Positions 23,538 through 31,453 of a stretch of DNA of 64,000 nucleotides are shown here, one piece after another. Below the pieces are notes generated by a model that saw only the letters and a program-made list of their open reading frames with translations, was not told the origin of the DNA and made no database searches. Position numbers and translations under genes: made by a program. The stretch covers positions 1 to 64,000 of the forward strand of contig NZ_JASGBH010000003.1 of NCBI RefSeq assembly GCF_030053395.1, in the 5' to 3' direction. Source of the stretch: Limnohabitans lacus. Its GTDB lineage: Bacteria; Pseudomonadota; Gammaproteobacteria; Burkholderiales; Burkholderiaceae_C. Each line of letters opens with the position of its first letter. Within the stretch, counting starts at the first letter, position 1.

Positions 23538-23664
23538 ACATGGATGGCCACGCTTCTGTCATCGCGAGGAGGAACGACGTGGCGATCCACTGGGGCATGG
23601 ATGGCCACGCTTCACTCGCCATGACAAATCCGTCATCGCGAGGAGGAACGAAGTAGCGATCCAC
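23538..23664. repeat. Two interspersed GTCATCGCGAGGAGG-type repeat units
   Basis: Two units: GTCATCGCGAGGAGG near 23559 followed by GACGTGGCGATCCA, and another near 23633 followed by AAGTAGCGATCCA. Each is preceded by TGGATGGCCACGCTTC, which pairs imperfectly with the CGTGGCGATCCA end, so each can form a stem-loop. A third unit sits at the end of the copy-1 repeat. The units lie between the pilus enhancer region and the hpt gene. Confidence 0.6.
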
Positions 23665-23686
23665 GCGGGCAGATGCTTCCAATTGC

Positions 23687-24034
23687 TTATGCCTCGGCGA
23701 CCATTGACACGTAAACATGGATTGCCTCTCGCGTTTGCTGGAATTGTTCGGTGATGCTGGTTTTCAGATCGGCGTCATGCTGTATGGATTGGGGCATGTC
23801 CTCGAGCGCTCGCATGGTGCTGCACAAAGCATCACACCCTAAATTGCTATAGGCGCCTTTGATTCGGTGAGCTTGTTTTTGGATTTGATGCAAGTCGCCC
23901 TGGGAGATTGCAAACTGAAGTTGTTGTTCGTCCTTGGGTAACTCCTGCAAAAGGACTTGCAAAATTTCAAGTTGATCGGCAGGTTTTAAGCAGCTGAATA
24001 GCTTTTTTAGCGTATGTGTGTTCAAGATGAGCAT
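23687..24034 (-). CDS. Free-standing histidine phosphotransfer (Hpt) protein
   Basis: 115-residue single-domain phosphotransfer protein. The Hpt motif is at His56 (QAHRIKGAYSNLGC), within a helical bundle. Such proteins carry phosphate from the receiver of a hybrid kinase to a response regulator. All three hybrid kinases in this region lack their own Hpt, and an NtrC-type regulator is divergently encoded 123 bp away, so this protein is a plausible hub (inference). Confidence 0.88.
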   Translation of the reverse strand: MLILNTHTLKKLFSCLKPADQLEILQVLLQELPKDEQQLQFAISQGDLHQIQKQAHRIKGAYSNLGCDALCSTMRALEDMPQSIQHDADLKTSITEQFQQTREAIHVYVSMVAEA

Positions 24035-24088
24035 GCTGTATCTTGATCAGACATCCATTTCCACCATGGTCATTTTTCGATATATTTA

Positions 24089-24149
24089 GGAATATTATTC
24101 CTTTACTTGCGAGATCATAAGTTTTCGGACTTCGGATCATGATCATGAT
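24089..24149. promoter_or_regulatory. Palindromes in the hpt/ntrC-type intergenic region
   Basis: Two dyads lie in the 123-bp divergent intergenic region: GGAATATTATTCC at 24089-24101, and a perfect 14-bp palindrome ATCATGATCATGAT at 24136-24149, which ends 8 bp before the activator ATG. The second could be an autoregulatory operator or overlap the ribosome site. Role unproven. Confidence 0.3.
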
Positions 24150-24157
24150 AGCAAGTC

Positions 24158-25567
24158 ATGAACATGTTGAGTAATTTTTCATTATTTTCTACGGCCCGCG
24201 TTTTAGTGGTCGAAGATGCATTGACGCTGGTGACGCAGTACCGTATCCATCTGCAAACTTTGGGCGTGGCATCTCCCGTTGTGGCCTCTGATGTGGCCGA
24301 GGCCCTGACCCAATTGGATTTGGGGCCGTGGGATCTTGCGTTGATCGATATCGGCTTGCCGGATGGTTCGGGTTTTGAGGTCATGCAGCGGTTACTCGCT
24401 CGCTGGCCTGAGTGTGCAGTAGTGGTGATCAGTGGGTTGGAGTCCATGGATTTGGCGGTGCAAGCGGCGCACGCGGGGGCATTGGATTTCCTGCAAAAAC
24501 CATTTCAACCCGAACGATTGATCATCACGTTGCGCAATGCCTTGCAAACGGCATCGATGAGTCGGCAGCTCAAGGGCTGGACAACCCAAAAAAGCGACCG
24601 TTTTTATGGTTTTATCGGACGCAGTGAGGTGATGCAATCGATTTACTTGACCATCCAGACGATTGCGAAGAGCCATGCTCCTGTGTTCGTGTATGGTGAA
24701 TCGGGTGCCGGGAAGGAGTTGGCTGCTGATGCCATACATCAAACCAGCGAACGCGCTCAAAGACCGTTTGTGCCCGTCAATTGCGCCTCTATCCCTCTAG
24801 ATTTGATTGAAAGTGAGCTTTTTGGCCACGTGCGTGGTGCATTCACTGGCGCTCATGCAGACCGAGATGGCGCGTTTGTCTTGGCTGATGGCGGGACACT
24901 TTTTTTAGACGAAATTGCCGAGTTGGACATTCAGGTGCAGGCCAAACTTTTGCGTGTATTGCAAACGGGTGAGTTGCGGCGCTTGGGAGACAGTCGAACC
25001 AAAATTGTGAATGTGCGTGTAGTTTGCGCGTCCCACCGTGATTTGCATGCGTGTGTCCGAAACGGAACATTCCGTGAAGATCTTTTTTATCGGCTGCATG
25101 TTATTCCACTGACCTTGCCGCCATTGCGTGAACGTGGCCAGGATATTTTGCTGCTAGCGCACCATTTTTTGAAGTTGTATGCCAAGCAAGAAGGCAAGCA
25201 GTTAGAGGGATTCACACCTGAAGCTCAGTCCGTTTTGCTGCGACACCCATGGCCCGGTAATGTGCGCGAGTTAATTAATACGGTGCGAGCTGTGGTGGCA
25301 TTGAATTCAGGTGATTTGGTTGATTTGGCCATGTTGCCATCCAGAGTTAAAAATGAGATCGATTGGGCAACAGCCAATCCCGCAAATAAAGTTTCTGAAA
25401 ATGATATACGGATTACCCCGTTGGCTGAATTAGAGCGTTTGGAAATATCTCGCGCATTGAATTATTTCAATAAAAATATTTTGAATGCATCTCAGGCATT
25501 GGGTATCCATCCTTCCACTTTGCACCGAAAGTTGAAATCCATGAACTTCGATTCAAATCGGATTTGA
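24158..25567 (+). CDS. NtrC-family sigma-54-dependent response regulator
   Basis: 469-residue enhancer-binding activator. A receiver (14-128) has phosphoacceptor Asp64 (LALIDIGLPDG) and the conserved Lys in LQKPF. The AAA+ sigma-54 interaction domain (about 152-380) has Walker A GESGAGK at 180-186, the sigma-54-contacting GAFTGA loop at 227-232, and Walker B ADGGTLFLDEI. A C-terminal Fis-type HTH (NASQALGIHPSTLHRKLKSM) binds DNA. The two pilin sigma-54 promoters nearby are the obvious targets. It is flanked by the Hpt gene (divergent) and a hybrid kinase gene (convergent). Confidence 0.95.
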   Translation: MNMLSNFSLFSTARVLVVEDALTLVTQYRIHLQTLGVASPVVASDVAEALTQLDLGPWDLALIDIGLPDGSGFEVMQRLLARWPECAVVVISGLESMDLAVQAAHAGALDFLQKPFQPERLIITLRNALQTASMSRQLKGWTTQKSDRFYGFIGRSEVMQSIYLTIQTIAKSHAPVFVYGESGAGKELAADAIHQTSERAQRPFVPVNCASIPLDLIESELFGHVRGAFTGAHADRDGAFVLADGGTLFLDEIAELDIQVQAKLLRVLQTGELRRLGDSRTKIVNVRVVCASHRDLHACVRNGTFREDLFYRLHVIPLTLPPLRERGQDILLLAHHFLKLYAKQEGKQLEGFTPEAQSVLLRHPWPGNVRELINTVRAVVALNSGDLVDLAMLPSRVKNEIDWATANPANKVSENDIRITPLAELERLEISRALNYFNKNILNASQALGIHPSTLHRKLKSMNFDSNRI

Positions 25568-25754
25568 TGTATGTGCTTGTCCTAAATTGAATTTTTAAGG
25601 CCGCCAAATTCTTTGCCATTGCCAGTCAATACCACTTTCTGTGGCTTACTCACACCTCGTCCAGATTGTTCATTTGTTCTCGAACAAACTTTTTCTGTCA
25701 ACTGACTTATGACTGTTTAGCTCTAGAGCTCAGGATCTAGTCTTTCTCGCGGCC

Positions 25755-28202
25755 TCAAACACCCATTGGCGCTTGCGCATGCGCTTCAAATCTGGCTGAT
25801 GGGCGTTGCGGTGAGTGTGCCGCCATGACTACTTCATCCCATTCCAAAATCTTATGACCAGGCAAGAGGTCCATGATGTTTTGAATGAATGTTTGGCGTG
25901 ATACCGGTTTAGACCAAACAGCGTCCATGCCAGATTGCAGGCAACTGGTAATGTCTTCGTCAAAAGTGGCTGCGGTCAGCGCAATCAGAGGTTGACGGGC
26001 ATTAAGTGGTTCTTCGGCACGGATGGCGCGCGCCACTTCAAAGCCGTCCATCACTGGCATGTGGCAATCCAGTATCACCAGGTCGTATTTGTTTTTGCGC
26101 CAGTAGTCCATGGCAATTGCACCATTGGAGGCAAAGTCGGCGGGGATGTTGGCATCCTTTAAAAATTGCTTCAGGATTTCGCTGGTGAGTAAGTTGTCTT
26201 CTGCGACCAGCAGCCGTATGTGATGCTCGGATGCGGACGCAAGTTCAGTGGATAGGGTGGGGGGCGCAGGTTGGCTGCGCTCAAGGCAGCGCTCTACGGT
26301 TGTTGCCCAGGTGGCATGTCTTGCGGGTTCATGGATGGTCAGCGAATCGAAAGTATCCATTGAGTTTTGCGCTTGCCTGAGTGAGCCAACCCTGATTTTG
26401 CAAATATCGTTTGTTGTCGATTGTTCTTGCAGCCATGTGCTTTCATCACACACCTGAACAGAAAAATCGCCCTGAGATAACGGTTCTGTGCAAAACGGAA
26501 CGCCCAGCAATCGCAGATGGGTGCACACGCTGACTCTGAGCAAGTCATCTTTGATGCTCAAGTGCCATGGCGTTGGGTGCAGGCGTGGTTCTGGCGCCTG
26601 CTGGATGACTTCGACGGGCAAGGTGATTTCAATTTCGGTGCCCAGTCCCTCTGTACTGCGCATCACCAATTGCCCATTCATCAACTCGACCAACTGCTTG
26701 ACAATCACCAGACCTAGGCCGGTGCCTCCATAGCGGCGACTGCTGCTGGCGTCGGCTTGCTGGAATGGCTGGAACAAGGCCTGTTGGGCTGATTCAGAGA
26801 TACCGATGCCCGTGTCGGTGATCTTGAGTTTGAGTAGGCTGTGCTCAGCCTGGGTCTGCAGTTCTGCGTGCAATCGGACCCAACCTTGTTGGGTGAACTT
26901 GAAAGCATTGCCGAGCAGGTTGGAGACCACTTGGCCCAACCTGAATCCATCGAGCTTGATTTGCAACTGTGGGGGCAGATCCAGTGTGCAATAAAAGTCG
27001 ACCTGTCCTAACTGCACCTGCGGAGTGAAGGTCTGAGCGATGTCTTCGAGCACCTGCAGGGGATGGGTAGGTTGGGCGTCAAGAGGCAGCGCGTTGGCCT
27101 CAAGACGTGAGAAATCAAGAACGTTGTTCAACAAGCCAAGTAAATGTTGCCCAGAGTTCTGAATCATCTGGACGTAACGCTGCTGTTCATTTGGTGAAGA
27201 GGTCTGCTCGAGCAGTTCTGTCGCGCCAAGAACGCCCATCAATGGTGTTCTTAATTCATGGCTCATGTTGGCCAGGAATCTGGCGCGCAGGTGTGCTGAT
27301 TCGCGTTCTGTGCGCAACTGGGTAGCTGCGCTCACTTGACGAGTCAAGATTCGAGACAGCCACATTGCACCCGCTGTCATGGCCACAAGTGTGGCGATCA
27401 GCATGAGAAGCAGCAGCTCCCAAGCAGTTGACCAGCGCGCATTCAATGGGGCGGAACGCAAGCTCATGTCGATGACCAGGCCCACATCTTTCAGGGACAC
27501 TTGTTCGCGCCAGGTCGTTGTGTTTTCTAATGGATCATGTTTGTCGGGGTATTTGTACAGCGACTTTTGTCCATGTGTCAGCGATAAATCCAGACCATAG
27601 GTTTCTGCTGTCGTGTTGACCCAGTGCGCCCAACTTGCTGTCGGCAAAACGCCGGCCACAACCCCTTGGAACTGTCCTTGCGCGTCCCAAACAGGCAATA
27701 CACGAGCCACTGCTGTTTCTGTGGACGTGGAGTTCGATAGGGTGAAAATGTCACCCATCCCGTGTCGGCGTGCTTCTTGTAACAGGACTTCTGCGGTCCA
27801 TGGCATGTTTTTGGCGGGCAAAGACAGCATGGTTTCCCCTTGCGGGCCTAAGATAAAAAGGTGCTCATAAGGCGAGCCGGGCCCTTGCAATCGGCCTTTG
27901 AAGAAGGCATCTTTTTCGGTGAGTGAAACACCTAATCGCTCGAATGATTCACAAGTGTGTAACAGGACGTCGTCAAGATGCTGGATCTGACCTTGCATGC
28001 GCCATTGGAGCATGCGTGTGGCTGCTTGTGCTTCATTCCAGGCGCTTTTGGTGAGCTGGTCGCGCAGGCTTACGGCATAGAGCAACGAAATACCACCCAA
28101 CAGGATGACCAGGACGGCCCAGCTGCCCCAAATAAATTTGCGGCGAATTTGCGCCCAAGCCGGATCGGAATTTGTTTGTGTGCGTTTATGTTTGTCGATC
28201 AC
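25755..28202 (-). CDS. Membrane hybrid histidine kinase with periplasmic Cache-like sensor
   Basis: 815 residues from a GTG start. A membrane helix (about 24-45) and a large periplasmic domain (46-258; HLFILGPQGETMLSLPAKN, and FTLSNSTSTETAVARVLPVW as in dCache sensors) are followed by a second membrane helix (262-283). Then come HisKA with His315 (NMSHELRTPLMG), HATPase (DTGIGIS, GGTGLGLVI), a degenerate receiver-like region (about 560-660), and a C-terminal receiver (LLVAEDNLL, LVILDCHMPVMDG, WSKPV). Ligand unknown. Convergent with the NtrC-type gene across 187 bp; likely feeds it through the Hpt protein. Confidence 0.9.
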   Translation of the reverse strand: MIDKHKRTQTNSDPAWAQIRRKFIWGSWAVLVILLGGISLLYAVSLRDQLTKSAWNEAQAATRMLQWRMQGQIQHLDDVLLHTCESFERLGVSLTEKDAFFKGRLQGPGSPYEHLFILGPQGETMLSLPAKNMPWTAEVLLQEARRHGMGDIFTLSNSTSTETAVARVLPVWDAQGQFQGVVAGVLPTASWAHWVNTTAETYGLDLSLTHGQKSLYKYPDKHDPLENTTTWREQVSLKDVGLVIDMSLRSAPLNARWSTAWELLLLMLIATLVAMTAGAMWLSRILTRQVSAATQLRTERESAHLRARFLANMSHELRTPLMGVLGATELLEQTSSPNEQQRYVQMIQNSGQHLLGLLNNVLDFSRLEANALPLDAQPTHPLQVLEDIAQTFTPQVQLGQVDFYCTLDLPPQLQIKLDGFRLGQVVSNLLGNAFKFTQQGWVRLHAELQTQAEHSLLKLKITDTGIGISESAQQALFQPFQQADASSSRRYGGTGLGLVIVKQLVELMNGQLVMRSTEGLGTEIEITLPVEVIQQAPEPRLHPTPWHLSIKDDLLRVSVCTHLRLLGVPFCTEPLSQGDFSVQVCDESTWLQEQSTTNDICKIRVGSLRQAQNSMDTFDSLTIHEPARHATWATTVERCLERSQPAPPTLSTELASASEHHIRLLVAEDNLLTSEILKQFLKDANIPADFASNGAIAMDYWRKNKYDLVILDCHMPVMDGFEVARAIRAEEPLNARQPLIALTAATFDEDITSCLQSGMDAVWSKPVSRQTFIQNIMDLLPGHKILEWDEVVMAAHSPQRPSARFEAHAQAPMGV

Positions 28203-28282
28203 ATCGATTCCGATAATTTTTGTTTTTCATGATTAATTAATGGTTTCGTGAAAATTATGATTGCTTATTGTTCTATTTGATT

Positions 28283-28305
28283 TTTCCGCAAAACAATAGC
28301 GGAAA
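28283..28305. promoter_or_regulatory. Inverted repeat upstream of the Cache-like hybrid kinase
   Basis: Perfect 7-bp arms TTTCCGC/GCGGAAA with a 9-base spacer, about 80 bp upstream of the kinase start in an AT-rich leader. Spacing between arms equals that of the pilin upstream repeats, although the arm sequence differs. Candidate operator, unproven. Confidence 0.28.
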
Positions 28306-28370
28306 TCTTTTCTCTTTTTTGTGAAAAATCAATAAAATAAATCATGTATGAGCTGGTTTTTAGAAAAAAT

Positions 28371-28740
28371 TACACCTACCTCTCGGCCATATTCGATTGT
28401 TTCTACGGTCTAGCGGTAAGGTGGACGATTGGCAATCGACCTGATGCCGTGCTGGTCAACACTAAGTTGGATGCGGCCATCAAAACAGCTACGGTTCGTG
28501 AGGGCAGGCCTGTTGTTTATTAGGATAGTGGCGATCACAATCTCTGGAGCGGATGGCTCTTTCGCATGAATGATGCAAATTTGGTTTGGTCTCTGTCACG
28601 CAAGGGTGTTCGCCTGACAACGTCGAGTGTGAAGGATTCTTTGGGAAGTTGAAGACTGAAGTGTTCTTCCACCCGACTGGCAGAGCGTCACCGTCAAGCA
28701 GTTTATCCAAACCGTTCACGCTCATGATGTGACACACTAG
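28371..28740 (+). pseudogene. Degenerate IS3-family transposase (orfB) remnant
   Basis: Translating with repair gives an IS3/IS150-type integrase core: YTYLSAIFDCFYGLAV, then TIGNRPDAVLVNTKLDAAI, a TAG stop where the HSD motif is expected (VVY-stop-DSGDH), WSGWLFRMNDANLVWSLSRKG, a frameshift into SPDNVECEGFFGKLKTEVF, and a second frameshift into DWQSVTVKQFIQTVHAHD. The first part and the extreme C-terminus are missing. One premature stop and two frameshifts make it inactive. It marks the right edge of the AT-richer left block. Confidence 0.82.
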
Positions 28741-29001
28741 TCCTTACTGCGCCAAGTAGAGGTGCGAACGCCCTAGGGGAGCGGCTTTCTTGGCAGTTTT
28801 GTTTCAAAACGTCGGTATTTAATAATAAGTACCTATGGTTTGAAATATCTGAAGCCAACGAGGGATGGTGGTCCGGATGATGAGTAGACCAGCCAAAGCG
28901 GTGGCTACGATAATCACCGCTCATTCACTCTCTAGCGCTACCCAGCATGATTGAGCGTGAATAGGAGGTTGGTCATTGGCCAGCCGCCCGCTACCAAAAA
29001 A
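28741..29001. other. Intergenic remnant, nothing recognised
   Basis: Between the transposase remnant and the terminator I see no convincing gene, RNA or repeat. Short open frames exist on both strands but have no recognisable motif or ribosome site. It may be further decayed mobile-element sequence. Confidence 0.4.
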
Positions 29002-29004
29002 TGG

Positions 29005-29034
29005 AAAAGCCACTGATTTCGGTCAGTGGCTTTT
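29005..29034. terminator. Bidirectional intrinsic terminator
   Basis: 12-bp perfect stem AAAAGCCACTGA/TCAGTGGCTTTT with a 6-base loop. T-runs follow on the plus strand (TTTTTTC) and on the minus strand (CCATTTTTTGG). It probably ends transcripts of the M48 protease gene running leftward. Confidence 0.8.
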
Positions 29035-29141
29035 TTCATTCTGACCTGCCGCTAGGGGCGCCACACGCCATGGGCAATGGTCACAAGGCGAAGTCCTTTC
29101 GATTTCGCTGTGGCAATCGCAGCAAACAGCAGCAGGTTGCC

Positions 29142-30005
29142 TCAGCGTTGCGTGGCTTGCTCGTAAAGGTGCTTGACCTTGGGCAGATTGGCTTCCAGCT
29201 CTTGAATGCGGTTGGCGCCGCTGGGGTGGGTGGACAGGAATGAAGCGTTGTTGTTGCTGCCAGATGCGGCCTGCATTTTTTTCCACAGGGCGACACTGGC
29301 TTCGGGTTTGTAGCCGGCGCGCACGGCGATTTCCAGACCTACCAGATCGGCCTCGGTTTCGTCGTCGCGGCTGTATTTGAGGGTGAGCAATTGTGTGCCC
29401 ATGTTCGCGGCCACGTCGCCCAGCTGGCCCAGGCCCAGCAGTTGCGAAGCAATCGATAGACCCATGCCGGTCACCTTGCTTTTGGCCATGCGTTCGCGGG
29501 CGTGTTCGCGCAAGGCGTGGGCCATTTCGTGGCCCATGATCATGGCGGCTTCGTCGTCGGTCAGCTGCAACTGATCCAGGATGCCTGTGTAGAAGGCGAT
29601 CTTGCCGCCGGGCATGCACCAGGCGTTGAGCTGTTTGCTGCCGATCAGGTTGACTTGCCACTTCCATTCTTTGGCGCGTGGGTTCCACTGCGTGGTGAAG
29701 GGGATCAGCCGTTTGGCGATCTCGTGCAGGCGCTGCAATTGGGGGTGGCCTTCGGGAGCCAGTACGTTTTTGGACCGGGCATCGGCAATGACTTGCGCAT
29801 ACTGCTGACGAGCAGAGTTTTCAAGCGTCTCGGCAGGCACCAAGTTGCGCATGCTGGACGCGGAGCCCACGTCCACTTGCGCCAGGGCCGTACCCGCTGC
29901 TGTTGTGCCCGCGGCCAACAAGAAGCCCCGGCGGGCGTTCCAGCGGTGTTCGCTGGGCGCGGTCGAGGTGGTGGAGGGGGTTTTGAGGTCGCAGAGCCAA
30001 CACAT
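29142..30005 (-). CDS. M48-family zinc metalloprotease, exported
   Basis: 287-residue peptidase. A Tat-like signal (NARRGFLLAAGTTAAGTALA) near residues 23-42 suggests export. The catalytic zinc site is H159-E-M-A-H163 with the downstream Glu in DDETEADLVGLE. Family members such as BepA/LoiP act in outer-membrane protein quality control; this one lacks obvious TPR repeats, so it is closer to the LoiP/YcaL type (inference). ATG at 30005 was chosen; ATG at 30035 is also possible. A much longer open frame continues antisense through the next gene and is not coding. Divergent from ampG with about 55 bp between starts. Confidence 0.9.
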   Translation of the reverse strand: MCWLCDLKTPSTTSTAPSEHRWNARRGFLLAAGTTAAGTALAQVDVGSASSMRNLVPAETLENSARQQYAQVIADARSKNVLAPEGHPQLQRLHEIAKRLIPFTTQWNPRAKEWKWQVNLIGSKQLNAWCMPGGKIAFYTGILDQLQLTDDEAAMIMGHEMAHALREHARERMAKSKVTGMGLSIASQLLGLGQLGDVAANMGTQLLTLKYSRDDETEADLVGLEIAVRAGYKPEASVALWKKMQAASGSNNNASFLSTHPSGANRIQELEANLPKVKHLYEQATQR

Positions 30006-30059
30006 GGTGACAAATGATAACCAAGAAGTTGTCATGGAGCCTGGCCTGATAATTCGAGC

Positions 30060-31394
30060 ATGACGGAAAACAACAGTCCCTTGGCAGCCCCTGTGCGCAG
30101 CTGGCGCGAATCCCTGAGCTTGTATTTGCAGCCGGCCAGTTTGCGCATGCTGCTGCTGGGGTTTTCGGCGGGCTTGCCGCTCTTGCTGGTGCTGGGCACC
30201 TTGAGCTTTCGCCTGCGTGAGGCGGGCATTGACCGCAGCACGATTGGCTACCTGAGCTGGGTGGGGCTGGCCTATGGCGTCAAGTGGATGTGGGCCCCGC
30301 TGGTGGACCGATTGCCGATTCCTTTTTTGACAGCGCGTCTGGGCCGCCGCCGCAGCTGGTTGCTGCTCTCGCAAGTGGTCATCATGGCCGGCTTGGTGGG
30401 CATGGCCTTGAACGATCCCTCGCAGCTGTTGGGTCCCTTGGTGGCGTGTGCCTTGGCGGTGGCGTTTGCATCGGCCACACAAGACATTGCGTTGGACGCT
30501 TACCGCATCGAATCGGCCGAAGCCAATGCGCAAGCGGCATTGGCGGCCACTTACCAGACGGGTTACCGCCTGGCCATGATCTGGGCAGGTGCGGGCGTGC
30601 TTTGGATTGCCGCCCGTGCGCAAGGCACCGAAACCGGCTATGTGCAAGCAGCCTGGCAAGCCGCTTATTTGGTGATGGCCCTGAGCCTGTTGCCGGGCAT
30701 GTTGATGGTGTTGGGTTCGCCCGAGCCGGTGCCAGCGCCCATGAAGCCTGCCCGCAATGCGGCCGAATGGTTGCAAGGCGCTGTGATCGACCCGTTTGCC
30801 GACTTTTGGCGCCGCTACCGCTGGCAGGCGGTGCTGGTCTTGTCTCTGATCGCGGTGTACCGCATCAGCGATGTGGTCATGGGCATCATGGCCAACCCGT
30901 TTTATGTGGACATGGGCTACACCAAGGATGAGGTGGCCGCTGTGACCAAGGTCTATGGCGTGGTGATGACCTTGGTGGGTGCCTTTGTCGGTGGCGTGCT
31001 GTCTGCACGCTGGGGCGTGATGCGCATCTTGATGCTGGGCGCCATCCTGAGCGCGGCCACCAATTTGCTGTTTGCATGGCTGAGCGGTGTGGGTCACGAC
31101 GTGACGGCGCTGATTTGGGTGGTGTCAGCGGACAACCTGGCCAGCGGCATCGCGTCGGCAGCGTTCATCGCCTATTTGTCTTCACTGACCAACATCAGCT
31201 ATTCGGCGACGCAATACGCGCTGCTGAGCTCAATGATGCTGCTGCTGCCCAAATTCATCGCAGGGTTTTCTGGCGACTTTGTGAACGCCTACGGCTACGC
31301 CAGCTTCTTCCACGCCACCGCCTGGATGGGCTTGCCGGTGCTGATCCTGGTGGCCTTGGCTTCCCGGGTGCATGCCCGCGCAGATCAGTACTGA
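30060..31394 (+). CDS. ampG: AmpG-like MFS permease (muropeptide uptake)
   Basis: 444-residue polytopic inner-membrane transporter of the major facilitator superfamily with about 12-13 hydrophobic segments. AmpG-family landmarks include GFSAGLPLLLVLGTLSFRLREAGI, the loop GRRRSW after the third segment, SATQDIALDAYRIE in the middle, and SATQYALLSSMM late in the protein. AmpG imports anhydro-muropeptides for cell-wall recycling. The gene is monocistronic or read into the following two-component pair after 59 bp. Confidence 0.9.
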   Translation: MTENNSPLAAPVRSWRESLSLYLQPASLRMLLLGFSAGLPLLLVLGTLSFRLREAGIDRSTIGYLSWVGLAYGVKWMWAPLVDRLPIPFLTARLGRRRSWLLLSQVVIMAGLVGMALNDPSQLLGPLVACALAVAFASATQDIALDAYRIESAEANAQAALAATYQTGYRLAMIWAGAGVLWIAARAQGTETGYVQAAWQAAYLVMALSLLPGMLMVLGSPEPVPAPMKPARNAAEWLQGAVIDPFADFWRRYRWQAVLVLSLIAVYRISDVVMGIMANPFYVDMGYTKDEVAAVTKVYGVVMTLVGAFVGGVLSARWGVMRILMLGAILSAATNLLFAWLSGVGHDVTALIWVVSADNLASGIASAAFIAYLSSLTNISYSATQYALLSSMMLLLPKFIAGFSGDFVNAYGYASFFHATAWMGLPVLILVALASRVHARADQY

Positions 31395-31453
31395 TTTACC
31401 CAGCTTTACAAAGCCGATACGCCGTTCTTGTACCTGCAGGCGAAGATGTGCCC

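Larger units (their letters stand above)
22817..23586. repeat. 770-bp direct repeat, copy 2 (pilin gene with promoter and upstream site)
   Basis: Partner of 17691-18460; see that entry for identity. In this copy the pilin is the first gene of the chaperone-usher-tip operon. Recombination between the two copies would delete about 5.1 kb and leave a single pilin gene. Confidence 0.95.

Noticed and set aside
30006..31097. Very long minus-strand open frame joined to the M48 protease (651 codons in total)
   Set aside because: The N-terminal 360 codons are antisense to the clear AmpG permease and have no domain; the protease starts at 30005 with its own export signal.
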